In this document: positions 16,632 through 24,174 of the stretch, in pieces | Layout: each line of letters begins with the position of its first letter | How positions within the stretch are numbered: the first letter of the stretch is position 1 | Source: Candidatus Dormiibacter inghamiae | Lineage (GTDB): Bacteria > Chloroflexota > Dormibacteria > Dormibacterales > Dormibacteraceae | Assembly (NCBI GenBank): GCA_016464825.1 | Contig: JAEKNQ010000057.1 | Coordinates: 1-64,000, forward strand | Direction: 5' to 3' | Length of the DNA: 64,000 nt | Notes under the pieces: model-generated | What the model was told of the DNA's origin: nothing | What the model saw: the letters and a program-made list of their open reading frames with translations, nothing else | Databases searched by the model: none | Position numbers and translations under genes: made by a program

Positions 16632-17279
16632 GTGTCAGTTTTGAACCGAAGCTTGCTGTTTCTGGCGATCCTCAGTCTCGCCTTCCTCGCCTACACACAG
16701 ATCGTCGCCGCAAGCGCAACTTCGATCCTGGACGTGCGGGCGGCTCACTTCTTTGCCGGGCTTTGGAGTCCCGCCGGCGAGCCGGCCGGCCAGGTGCTCG
16801 CGGTGCTTGGCGGAGTCGAGTTCACAGTCCTCCTCATACTGGGACTTGCTCTCTACCTGTGGCGAGCCGGCTTTCGAGCGGAGGTGTGGGTCGCGCTAGC
16901 CTATCCCGCTGCGGTGCTGATAGAAGTGCTCTACAAGCGCCTGCTCGACCATCCCGGGCCCTTCCTCCATCACGCCGACGGGCCGAGTCCGAGCGATATG
17001 GCGGCCAGCGGCGCGGGGATCGCCAACAGCTACCCCAGCGGCCACATGGTTCGCACAGTGCTCGTCTACGGCCTCCTGGCCTTTGTGCTTCACAGGCTCC
17101 TGCCTGACGGCTGGGGCCGCAGGCTGGCTCTGCCGCTGGCAGCCATCATGATTGCGCTGATGGCTCTCGATCGGCTCTACCTGGGCGTGCACTGGCAGTC
17201 GGACGTAATCGGGGGCGCGTTGCTGGGGGGCGCAGCTCTCGCCGGCGCCATCGCCTGGCTCGAGGTGCCTCGTGGCTGA
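16632..17279 (+). CDS. PAP2-family membrane phosphatase
   Basis: This 215-residue membrane protein has about five to six hydrophobic segments. Phosphatase motif 2 is SYPSGHMVRT and motif 3 is LDRLYLGVHWQSDVIGG, with the catalytic His residues present. Motif 1, normally K(x6)RP, reads KRLLDHPGP here, so the arginine is missing. It probably removes phosphate from lipids such as undecaprenyl pyrophosphate or phosphatidic acid. The start is GTG 16632. Its stop lies 8 bp inside cutA, so translation is coupled. Confidence 0.85.
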   Translation: MSVLNRSLLFLAILSLAFLAYTQIVAASATSILDVRAAHFFAGLWSPAGEPAGQVLAVLGGVEFTVLLILGLALYLWRAGFRAEVWVALAYPAAVLIEVLYKRLLDHPGPFLHHADGPSPSDMAASGAGIANSYPSGHMVRTVLVYGLLAFVLHRLLPDGWGRRLALPLAAIMIALMALDRLYLGVHWQSDVIGGALLGGAALAGAIAWLEVPRG

Positions 17280-17622
17280 GGTCGAGGCGGTGCTGCTGAT
17301 CACCACGCTGGCGGCTCGGGATGAGGCCGAGAGCATAGGCGAGGCGCTGGTGGAGAAGCGGTTGGCCGCCTGCGGCTCAGTCGTCCCCATGGTTCACTCC
17401 TTCTTTCGCTGGAAAGGCAGTTTGCGCCGCGAACACGAGGCGCTGCTGCTGGTGAAGACCACCAAAGCCGCTTCCGCGGCGGCCCAGGCGGAGATCCGCT
17501 CGCGGCACTCCTACGAGAACCCTGAGATCCTGGAGCTGCCGGTCAGCGGCGGCTCGGCCGAATATCTGCACTGGCTCGCCAGCGAGGTAAGCCCGCGCCT
17601 GAGCGACTCTTCGGCCGGCTGA
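17272..17622 (+). CDS. cutA: Divalent cation tolerance protein CutA
   Basis: The 116-residue product matches CutA1 in length and motifs: LVEKRLAACGSVVPMVHSFFRWKG and HSYENPEILELPVSGGSAEYLHWL. CutA forms PII-like trimers and has been linked to copper tolerance in E. coli, but its exact role is unsettled. The start is GTG 17272, overlapping the PAP2 gene by 8 bp. A cobalamin riboswitch begins about 20 bases after its stop, so it is the last gene of the polA-side operon. Confidence 0.93.
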   Translation: MAEVEAVLLITTLAARDEAESIGEALVEKRLAACGSVVPMVHSFFRWKGSLRREHEALLLVKTTKAASAAAQAEIRSRHSYENPEILELPVSGGSAEYLHWLASEVSPRLSDSSAG

Positions 17623-17642
17623 AGCGCCTGGCCGGCCCGCTG

Positions 17643-17795
17643 TAGCATGGGCAACGCCCTGACGGGCAAGGGAAGCCGGTGTGAATCCGGCGCTGTCGCG
17701 CAACTGTCAGCGGGGAGCCCCGCCCAAGACGCCACTGGATGAAGATCTGGGAAGGCGGGCCGGGGCGGCGATCCGAAAGCCAGGAGACCTGACCG
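17643..17795 (+). promoter_or_regulatory. Cobalamin (adenosylcobalamin-type) riboswitch
   Basis: The conserved core is plain: GGGAAGCCGGTGTGAATCCG at about 17670-17689, GCGCAACTG, GCCACTGG (about 17731), TGGGAAGGCG (about 17748) and the B12 box AAAGCCAGGAGACCTG at about 17776-17791. Downstream, 17826-17858 can fold into a strong GC hairpin (GGCCGCC/GGCGGCC inside a GGGGA/TCCCC outer stem). A further GCGGC/GCCGC stem lies just before the AGGAGA ribosome site of the lipoprotein gene, so translational or Rho-dependent switching is likely. It should repress the following transporter operon when B12 is plentiful. Confidence 0.93.
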
Positions 17796-17890
17796 TCAGG
17801 GAGGGCAACCCGTCCGCGCGAAACGGTGGGGAGGCCGCCGGCGGCCGGCGTTCCCCGCGGCTGGGAGAGCGCCGCCAGGAGATCAGAAGC

Positions 17891-18382
17891 ATGCGCAAGC
17901 TGCTCATGGCCAGCGCGATACTGGCCGTCACCACTTTCGCCTGTGGGGCCGGCTCCGGTTCCGGCTCGCAACCCTCTTCCGGTCAGGCGACCTGTAAGGA
18001 CTCCCAGGCCCCGCACCGAGCCTATGTGGTAGTCGAACATATGTCAGGCAAGGTGGTGCAGGCCTGTGTAGGTTTCGAAGGCGATTCCATCAACGGCCCC
18101 AACCTGATGAAGAACAGTGGCGTCGAGTTCCGTACCACCAGCACTTCTCTGGGTCTGGGCATCTGCCAGGTCGACAACGAGCCTGCCCACTTCGACCAGT
18201 GCTTCCCCCCGGGCGCGCCCTACTGGGATCTGCTCCTCGACGTCAAGGGCCAGCCGGGTTGGCTGGAGTCGCCCACCGGCCTCGATCAGGTCCAGGTCGC
18301 GGATGGCGGCGCGATCGGCTGGCAGTACAGACCGCAGACGGGAAGCCCACCTGCTTTGCCGCCCCTGCCCAAGCGGAAGTAG
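17891..18382 (+). CDS. DUF4430 (transcobalamin C-terminal-like) lipoprotein
   Basis: The 163-residue protein begins MRKLLMASAILAVTTFAC, a lipoprotein signal with a weak lipobox and Cys18, followed by a Gly/Ser linker. The rest resembles DUF4430: VQACVGFEGDSINGPNLMKNSG, then CQVDNEP, GAPYWDLLLDVKGQPGW and VADGGAIGWQY, the pattern shared with the C-terminal domain of transcobalamin/intrinsic factor. As the first gene after a B12 riboswitch and directly ahead of an ECF transporter, it probably captures cobalamin or a precursor outside the membrane. The AGGAGA site at 17877 fixes the ATG. Its TAG overlaps the next GTG. Confidence 0.8.
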   Translation: MRKLLMASAILAVTTFACGAGSGSGSQPSSGQATCKDSQAPHRAYVVVEHMSGKVVQACVGFEGDSINGPNLMKNSGVEFRTTSTSLGLGICQVDNEPAHFDQCFPPGAPYWDLLLDVKGQPGWLESPTGLDQVQVADGGAIGWQYRPQTGSPPALPPLPKRK

Positions 18383-19233
18383 TGGTGGGCGGCCGGCTGC
18401 ATCCACGAGCGGTCGCCGCCTGGGCGTTGGCGTGCGTGGTACTGGCCCTGGCGACCAGCAACCCGCTCTACCGGGTGTTGGCGGCGGTCATCAGCCTGAC
18501 AGTGCTGATCCGGCTGGCCGGCTGGTGGCGGGTGCGCAGGCTGGTCCTGGCGGCCGGCATCCTGGCTGCCACCACCGCCCTGCTGAACGTGGTGGTCGCC
18601 CACGTCGGTGACACAGTGCTCTGGACGCTGCCAGGCTGGCTGCCTGGCCTTGGTGGTCCCTGGACTCTGGAAGCGCTCGCCTACGGGCTCTTCAGTGGTG
18701 TGGGCCTCATGGCCTGCCTCTTCGGCGCCGCCTCACTCACGCTGCTGCTGGAACCTGACGAGCTCATCGATGCCCTGCCGGGCTGGCTGGATAGGACGGG
18801 CGGGGCCCTCGCGATGACGCTGGGCCTCGCCGGCGCTCTGCGCTCGACAGTGGGTCAGGTGGTGGAGGGCCAAAGGCTGCGCGGTTGGCGCCTGCGCGGG
18901 CCCCGCTCCTGGGCCGAGATCACAGTGCCGGTGGTGCTGACGGCCGTCGAGGGCTCGATCCAGCTCGCCGAAGCCATGGAGGCGCGGGGTTACGGCGCCG
19001 GCCCGCGCAGCCGCTGGCAGCGGCCGGGCCTGAGCCCAGGCGACCGCGCGCTGGTGGCCGGTTCGGCGGCTGCGCTCGTTCTTTTCATCGCTGCCCGGCT
19101 TGGCGGCCGGACGGCTGAGTGGTACCCCTATCCCTCCTTGACCCTGCCTGCGTTGGAGCCACTGCCGCTTGCTGCGTTCCTGCTTCTGGCGCTTCCTCTG
19201 TTCCTATGGCCCGGGCGACCCTCCGCGGCCTGA
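18382..19233 (+). CDS. ECF transporter T component (EcfT/CbrV-like)
   Basis: The 283-residue membrane protein has five or more hydrophobic stretches (for example VVLALATSNPLYRVLAAVISL). The two EcfT coupling motifs lie in RLRGWRLRG and EAMEARGYGAG, the Ala-Arg-Gly signatures that bind the ATPase grooves. It joins the S component to the ATPases. The start is GTG 18382, overlapping the TAG of the lipoprotein gene; a second GTG follows at 18385. Longer upstream frames overlap the lipoprotein gene and are rejected. Its 3' end overlaps the A-component gene by 28 bp. Confidence 0.9.
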   Translation: MVGGRLHPRAVAAWALACVVLALATSNPLYRVLAAVISLTVLIRLAGWWRVRRLVLAAGILAATTALLNVVVAHVGDTVLWTLPGWLPGLGGPWTLEALAYGLFSGVGLMACLFGAASLTLLLEPDELIDALPGWLDRTGGALAMTLGLAGALRSTVGQVVEGQRLRGWRLRGPRSWAEITVPVVLTAVEGSIQLAEAMEARGYGAGPRSRWQRPGLSPGDRALVAGSAAALVLFIAARLGGRTAEWYPYPSLTLPALEPLPLAAFLLLALPLFLWPGRPSAA

Positions 19234-20600
19234 GCTACCAGTACCCTGCCGCAGCCGAGCTGGCGCTGCGGGCAGTGGACCTGGAACTCGACGCCGGTCT
19301 CACAGCGCTGGTCGGACCCTCCGGAGGTGGTAAGTCGACGCTCCTTCGGCTCCTCAACGGCTTGGTGCCGCACTTCCATGGCGGCCGGATCTCCGGCCAG
19401 GTGACTGTGGGCGGCCTTGATGTGCTGCGCACGCCCACTCGGCGCCTGGCCCGGGAAGTTGGCTTCGTCTTCCAGGACCCCGAGCTGCAGGCGGTGCGCT
19501 CCTGGGTCGAGCGGGAGGTGGCGTTCGGCTTGGAGAATGTGGCGGTCGCGGGGCCGGCCCTCCGCCAAGGCGTGGCGGAGGCGCTCGCGCGGGTGGGAGC
19601 GCTGCACTTGGCCGGCCGCCGGCTGGCGACGCTCTCCGGTGGTGAGCGACAGCGGGTGGCGCTCGCTTCGGCGCTGGCGCTGAGGCCCCAGCTGCTGGCG
19701 TTGGACGAGCCGACTTCGCAGCTCGATCAGGCGGGTACCGAGCTGGTGGGGGCAGCCTGTAAGGCACTGGCCGAAGAGGGTTTGGCGGTGGCCGTGGCAG
19801 AGCATCGCCTCGAGTGGCTGCGGCCGCTGGAGCAGCGCACGCTTCTGGTGGAAGGCGGCCGCGTCGAGGACTTGCAGCAGCCGGCTCTGGACCGATTCAC
19901 GGGTCTCGGACCGGCCGCCTCCCGAACGCCGGGGCGCCAGGGCAAGGAGGCTTGGGCCGTCCGTGGGGCCACGGTCGGGCCGGCGGGCCTGCCGCTGTTG
20001 CAGGACCTAGACCTGGCCGGGGCCACCGGTGAGGTGGTGGCGTTGACCGGTCCCAACGGCGGCGGCAAGACCACGCTGCTCCGGTTGCTGGCGGGGACGC
20101 TGCCGCCGCTATCCGGCGCGGTCAGCCGGGCGCCGGGCAGGGTCGCCTTCCTGCCTCAGAACCCAGCTGCGCTGCTCTACCGAGCCAGTGTCAGAGAGGA
20201 GCTGCGGGCGACGCTGGATCGGGCAGGTTCGGCCGAGCCGCCCGGGCAGGTCCTCGGCGAATTGGGGCTGCTCGGTGAGGCCGAACGCGATCCGCGGGAC
20301 CTCTCCAGCGGCCAGCGGCAGCGAGCAGCGATCGCAGCGGTGCTCGTTGGGTCGCCCCGGCTGGCGCTGCTCGACGAGCCAACCCGCGGTATGGACCGCT
20401 TAGCCCGCGTCGGGCTGGGGCGGCTGGTCGGTCGGCTGGCGGCCGCTGGCTCAGCGGTGATAATCGCCACGCACGACAGCCGACTGGTGGCGGAGCTCTG
20501 CGATAGGGTGCTGGTGGTGCAGGCTGGGTCAGTGCGCGAGCAGCCCGCGCTCGGCGCCGGTCGCAGCGCAGCGCCGGGACCGGCTGACGTGCTGGCATGA
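19206..20600 (+). CDS. ECF transporter fused double ATPase (EcfA/CbrU-like)
   Basis: The 464-residue protein carries two ABC ATPase domains in one chain. The first has GPSGGGKST (about 37-45) and LSGGERQRVALASAL with LLALDEPTSQLD. The second has GPNGGGKTT (about 282-290) and a variant signature LSSGQRQRAA with LALLDEPTRGMD. Most ECF systems use two separate EcfA genes; fused forms are typical of dedicated, vitamin-specific systems such as cobalamin ones. ATG 19206 begins the conserved ATLRGLSYQYP strand. It overlaps ecfT by 28 bp and the S gene by ATGA. Confidence 0.92.
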   Translation: MARATLRGLSYQYPAAAELALRAVDLELDAGLTALVGPSGGGKSTLLRLLNGLVPHFHGGRISGQVTVGGLDVLRTPTRRLAREVGFVFQDPELQAVRSWVEREVAFGLENVAVAGPALRQGVAEALARVGALHLAGRRLATLSGGERQRVALASALALRPQLLALDEPTSQLDQAGTELVGAACKALAEEGLAVAVAEHRLEWLRPLEQRTLLVEGGRVEDLQQPALDRFTGLGPAASRTPGRQGKEAWAVRGATVGPAGLPLLQDLDLAGATGEVVALTGPNGGGKTTLLRLLAGTLPPLSGAVSRAPGRVAFLPQNPAALLYRASVREELRATLDRAGSAEPPGQVLGELGLLGEAERDPRDLSSGQRQRAAIAAVLVGSPRLALLDEPTRGMDRLARVGLGRLVGRLAAAGSAVIIATHDSRLVAELCDRVLVVQAGSVREQPALGAGRSAAPGPADVLA

Positions 20601-21385
20601 GGCTCACCCTGAGCTCGCTTGGGGGGCTGGCGCTGTTCGGCTGGCCCTTTCTGGGCGGCGGCCTGCCCGCCGACACGGCGGCGGCGGGTATCGCCATCGC
20701 CGCGCTGGGGGCGCTGCTCCTGCTGGAGGTCGGCTTCCGGCGCCTGGACGCTCGCCAGGTGGCACTGCTGGCGGCGCTGGCTGCGCTGGACACCGCCTTC
20801 CGGCTTGCGATTCCCTCCGCCTCCGGCGTGGGCGGCTTCAGCCCCATCTTCTTCCTGGTCCTGCTCGCCGGCTTCGTGTTCGGGCCCTCCTACGGTTTTC
20901 TGTTGGGCGGCTTCACCATCCTCGTCTCCTCTCTGGCGGAGGGCGCAGTCGGGCCCTGGGTGCCCTACCAGATCTTCGCCACCGGCTGGGTGGGCGTCAG
21001 CGCCGGCATCGCCGGTCGCCTCTTGCCAGCCCGCTGGCGGCAGCAACGCTGGCCGGCGCTGATAGTGCTCGCCGCGGTCGGCGGGCTGGGCGGCTGGGCC
21101 TTCGGTGCTCTCATGGACATCCAGGTCTGGGTGGCTTTCTACAGCGGTCCCGGGCAGCTGGGCTGGGTGCCCGGCATGGCTGCCGGCGAAGCGCTCGCCC
21201 ACTTTGGCCGCTTCTACCTGCTCACCTCCCTGGCCTACGACACATTCCGAGCCGTGGGCAACGCCCTGATGGTCCTCCTGCTGGGAGTCCCTGTGCTGGT
21301 TGCGCTGAGACGGGTGCAGCGGCGGCTGAGATTTGAGATCGTGGAGAACTATGCAGCCTTCCACCTACCCGCTGATCGACCCTGA
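20597..21385 (+). CDS. ECF transporter substrate-binding (S) component, CbrT-like, probably cobalamin
   Basis: The 262-residue membrane protein has six or more hydrophobic segments. VALLAALAALDTAFRLA contains the small-residue AxxxA pattern by which S components contact EcfT, and GGFSPIFFLVLLAGFVFGP and PWVPYQIFATGWVGVSAG resemble CbrT-type proteins. B12 specificity is inferred mainly from the riboswitch upstream and the DUF4430 lipoprotein in the same operon. The ATG overlaps the ATPase stop (ATGA). Its last 35 bases overlap moeA. Confidence 0.82.
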   Translation: MRLTLSSLGGLALFGWPFLGGGLPADTAAAGIAIAALGALLLLEVGFRRLDARQVALLAALAALDTAFRLAIPSASGVGGFSPIFFLVLLAGFVFGPSYGFLLGGFTILVSSLAEGAVGPWVPYQIFATGWVGVSAGIAGRLLPARWRQQRWPALIVLAAVGGLGGWAFGALMDIQVWVAFYSGPGQLGWVPGMAAGEALAHFGRFYLLTSLAYDTFRAVGNALMVLLLGVPVLVALRRVQRRLRFEIVENYAAFHLPADRP

Positions 21386-22571
21386 CCAGGCACTCGCCCT
21401 GGTCCTTCACGAGGTTGCCGTACTGGGCACAGAGGAGCTGCCGCTGGCTGCCTGCCCGAACCGCGTGCTGGCTCAGGACCTGATCGCAGAGCAGGATCTG
21501 CCCGCTTTTTCCAGCAGCGCTGTGGACGGCTATGCGCTGCGCGCCGCCGATTCTGGCGGCCGTCTGCCGCTGGCCGGAGAGGCGGCGGCCGGCCGGCCGT
21601 TCCAGGGCAGCTTGCCGGAGGCGGCCGCCGCCAGGATCCTGACCGGCGGGGTGCTGCCCGAGGGCGCCGACACGGTGGTCATGCTGGAGGAGGTCCGAGC
21701 CGGCGCAGACTGGGTGGAGGTGCCGGCCGGGTTGAGGCCTGGCAGTAACTATCACCGTCCAGGGGCCGACCTCACCACCGGCACTCGCGTTCTCAGACGC
21801 GGAGAAGTGCTCGGGCCGGCGGAGCTCGGCCTGGCCGCCGCGCTCAACCGGCCGTCCCTGACCGTGCACCGGCACCCCCGCATCGCGCTCATGTCGACGG
21901 GGGACGAGCTGGTCCAGGTCGGCGGCAGGCTGGAACCCGGCCAGATCATCGACTCCAACCGCTGGGCGCTGCTGGCCGCGCTGCGCGAGGCCGGCGCTGA
22001 GGTGAGCCTGCTGCCAGCGGCTCCTGACGACCCGGCTCAGCTGCGCCGGCTGGTGCTGGGGGCGCTGAGCGAGCACGAGGTGCTGGTCACCTCGGGTGGT
22101 GTCTCGGTCGGCTCTCACGACCTCGTCAAGCCGCTCCTGGAATCGCTCGGCAAGGTGCACATCGGTAGGGTCAAGCTCAAGCCCGGCAAGCCCTTCACCT
22201 TTGCCACGCTGTCTCAGGGCCGGCTCGCCTTCGGCCTACCGGGCTTCCCAGTCAGCTCGCTAGTCACCTTCGAGGTCTTCGTGCGGCCGGCTCTGCGCCG
22301 GATGCAGGGATTCCGCGAGCTGCAGCGGCCGCGCCTGCCGGTCAGGCTCGACTTCGACGCCAAACCGGCGGTCGGCCGCACCGAGTACCACCGGGTGTCA
22401 CTGCGCCGGAAAGGCGACGAGCTGATCGCTCAGACGACAGGCTCCCAATCCTCGTCGCGGCTCTTGAGCCTGGTCGGAGCGCACGCGTTGGTGCGGATCC
22501 CGCCAGGCGACGAGCCAGTCCGGCGCGGCAGCCAGGTGGAAGCGCTGATCCTCAGCCTGCCGGCGGACTGA
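21351..22571 (+). CDS. moeA: Molybdopterin molybdenumtransferase MoeA
   Basis: From ATG 21351 the product has 406 residues, the usual MoeA length. SSSAVDGYALRAAD, GEAAAGRPFQG, RILTGGVLPEGADTVVMLEE, MSTGDELV, DSNRWALLAALREAG, TSGGVSVGSHD and LPGFPVSS cover all MoeA domains. It inserts molybdate into adenylylated molybdopterin. The start lies 35 bp inside the S-component gene, with a GGAG site, so it is translationally coupled to the B12 transport operon. No other molybdenum cofactor gene is nearby. It is convergent with vapC, 12 bp away. Confidence 0.95.
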   Translation: MQPSTYPLIDPDQALALVLHEVAVLGTEELPLAACPNRVLAQDLIAEQDLPAFSSSAVDGYALRAADSGGRLPLAGEAAAGRPFQGSLPEAAAARILTGGVLPEGADTVVMLEEVRAGADWVEVPAGLRPGSNYHRPGADLTTGTRVLRRGEVLGPAELGLAAALNRPSLTVHRHPRIALMSTGDELVQVGGRLEPGQIIDSNRWALLAALREAGAEVSLLPAAPDDPAQLRRLVLGALSEHEVLVTSGGVSVGSHDLVKPLLESLGKVHIGRVKLKPGKPFTFATLSQGRLAFGLPGFPVSSLVTFEVFVRPALRRMQGFRELQRPRLPVRLDFDAKPAVGRTEYHRVSLRRKGDELIAQTTGSQSSSRLLSLVGAHALVRIPPGDEPVRRGSQVEALILSLPAD

Positions 22572-22583
22572 GACTGCCCAGCA

Positions 22584-23006
22584 TCAGAGGTCAGCCGGCA
22601 GGAGGGTAAAGCTGCCCCCGTCGAGCGATCGCACAGTCCGGAAGTCGCGCTCGTCGAAGGTCAGGATGCGCCTGGTCCTGAACCGGTGGGCGAGGACGGC
22701 AACCGAGAGGTCGGCGAGGCCGAGATCGAGATCGAAATAGCGGTCGTGCAGCGCGAGGGCGAGCCGATGCTCCTCGACGCTCAACGACTCGACTTGGAGA
22801 CGGCCCATCGACAGGTCTTCGAGGAAACGGCGGCCCGCCTCCGGGCCGCCCCGCTGCCGCACCAGGTAGTCGACCTCAGCGGTCACCGGGGCGGGGATCA
22901 CGAGGCGCCCGGCCTCCGACTCCAGGACATGGCGGACCGCTCCATGGCGGGGGTCCTTCGAGTCGCCGAGGGCGACCACAGGGGCCGTGTCGACAATGAC
23001 CGTCAG
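22584..23006 (-). CDS. vapC: PIN-domain toxin, VapC family, probable CTG start
   Basis: The PIN domain reads TVIVDTAPVVALGDSKDPRH at its N-terminus, with the first catalytic Asp in IVDT, then PAPVTAEVDYLV (acidic residue 2) and DLGLADLSVAVLAHR plus LTFDERDF (residues 3 and 4). The first ordinary start, GTG 22979, would remove the first strand and first catalytic aspartate. The only in-frame candidate that keeps them is CTG 23006, which overlaps the vapB stop as CTGA. VapC toxins are RNases, often of tRNA. The toxin is preceded by its antitoxin in the usual order. Confidence 0.85.
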   Translation of the reverse strand: MTVIVDTAPVVALGDSKDPRHGAVRHVLESEAGRLVIPAPVTAEVDYLVRQRGGPEAGRRFLEDLSMGRLQVESLSVEEHRLALALHDRYFDLDLGLADLSVAVLAHRFRTRRILTFDERDFRTVRSLDGGSFTLLPADL

Positions 23007-23230
23007 CGGCCAAACCCCTTCAAGAGCTCCTGCTCTGGCATGTCGGCGACAGATGTCCCATCACCTTCCCAGGCTCCGGCCAGCGCAAAGTTCGAGTCGG
23101 CCTTGAGGTGGGCCTCGTAGGCGGCAATGGCCGTCCTGACGATCTCAGCCTGGCTCCTGCCGGCGCGCTCCGCGAGCCGGCGGAGCCGATCCACGTCGGC
23201 TTCCTGTAGGTAGAGGCTGGTCTTCTTCAC
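23003..23230 (-). CDS. vapB: Ribbon-helix-helix antitoxin, VapB family
   Basis: From GTG 23230 the product has 75 residues. KKTSLYLQEADVDRLRRLAERAGRSQAEIVRTAIAAY is a standard ribbon-helix-helix DNA-binding domain. The C-terminal tail (SNFALAGAWEGDG to LKGFGR) is the expected toxin-neutralising segment. The stop overlaps the vapC start. Two tandem 12-bp repeats lie directly before the start codon and are likely the autoregulatory operator. An upstream extension to 23278 reads through that operator and is rejected. Confidence 0.85.
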   Translation of the reverse strand: MKKTSLYLQEADVDRLRRLAERAGRSQAEIVRTAIAAYEAHLKADSNFALAGAWEGDGTSVADMPEQELLKGFGR

Positions 23231-23232
23231 GC

Positions 23233-23256
23233 TTGTAGGGTACCGTATAGGGCACC
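23233..23256. promoter_or_regulatory. Tandem 12-bp direct repeats upstream of vapBC (probable VapB operator)
   Basis: On the minus strand GGTGCCCTATAC is followed immediately by GGTACCCTACAA (9 of 12 identical), ending two bases before the GTG of vapB. TATAC within the first repeat resembles a -10 box, so the transcript may have a very short leader. Binding by the VapB dimer is inferred. Confidence 0.5.
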
Positions 23257-23330
23257 AGGTCGGCATCATCGCGCACACGCGTCAAATTTGAGGTGCGGAT
23301 CGTATCCTGCTCGGACTTACCGGCCTTCCG

Positions 23331-24095
23331 TCAGGGGAGAGCCAACCGGAGACCCTCTTCGGCGATAAAGATCGGGCCCGGGTATGCCTCCGCCGCGAGC
23401 GCTCGGGACCGTTCGCGGTCGTTACCAGGCCAGAAATGCGTGAGGAGCAAACGCCTGGCGCCGGCCGCCATCGCGGCCGCGCCGGCATCGCGCCCACTGA
23501 GGTGTAGCTGACGCCCGGCCAGCGCAGGCGGCGTAGCTGGTTGTTGGTCCCGATCAGTTGCCTCGACGATGTAGAGATCGGCGTCGCGACCCAAATCAGC
23601 GAGCCCTGGATCGGGTCCGCAGTCACCGGTGTAAGCGACAGTCAGCTCCGCGGCAGTCAACCGCAAGCCGATGTCGGACACGAAATGAGGGAGCTCTGTG
23701 CTCTCGAGCTGGAACGGCCCGACGGTGTAGGGCTCATTCGGGAGTCGCCGCCAGTCGAAGACGCTGCGCACATGCCCGGCGTCGTCCTCCTCCAGCCCGG
23801 CGACTCGCTCTACCACGCCGCCTGGGGCGTAGACCGGGAGTGGGCGCGCGGTGCGTGCGTCGAACCAGCGAGCCCGAAACAGCCCGTGCAAATCGACCAT
23901 GTGATCGGGATGCTTGTGGGTAATGGCAACCGCATCCAGTCCGTCGGCGACGGGATTGCCGAGCCAGCCGAGCAGCCGGGGCAGGGTGCCGTAGCCGAGA
24001 TCCAGCACAAGGCGGAAATCCTCATGCTCGAGAAGGAAGCCGCTGCACGCCATGCCCGCCTCCGGCCAGGCGCCGCAGCTGCCGAGCACTGTCAA
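23331..24095 (-). CDS. MBL-fold metallo-hydrolase, ribonuclease Z-like
   Basis: The 254-residue protein starts LTVLGSCGAWPEAGMACSGFLLEHEDFRLVLDLGYGTL, the N-terminus of the RNase Z/ElaC-like group, and has THKHPDHMVDLHGLF for the zinc site, TGDCGPDPGL and LLLTHFWPGND. It may be a phosphodiesterase or a cyclase-like enzyme rather than true tRNase Z, since the long flexible arm is not evident. The TTG at 24095 preserves the conserved first strand; a longer frame to 24425 overlaps uvrB on the opposite strand and is rejected. It is divergent from uvrB with 79 bp between starts. Confidence 0.85.
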   Translation of the reverse strand: MTVLGSCGAWPEAGMACSGFLLEHEDFRLVLDLGYGTLPRLLGWLGNPVADGLDAVAITHKHPDHMVDLHGLFRARWFDARTARPLPVYAPGGVVERVAGLEEDDAGHVRSVFDWRRLPNEPYTVGPFQLESTELPHFVSDIGLRLTAAELTVAYTGDCGPDPGLADLGRDADLYIVEATDRDQQPATPPALAGRQLHLSGRDAGAAAMAAGARRLLLTHFWPGNDRERSRALAAEAYPGPIFIAEEGLRLALP

Positions 24096-24174
24096 TGTAC
24101 TGCCCGTGCTCGCAGTCTGCCAGCCCGGCCGCCTCCCGCTATCCCGAACGGCTGTTCGCCCTAGACTTGAGGGG

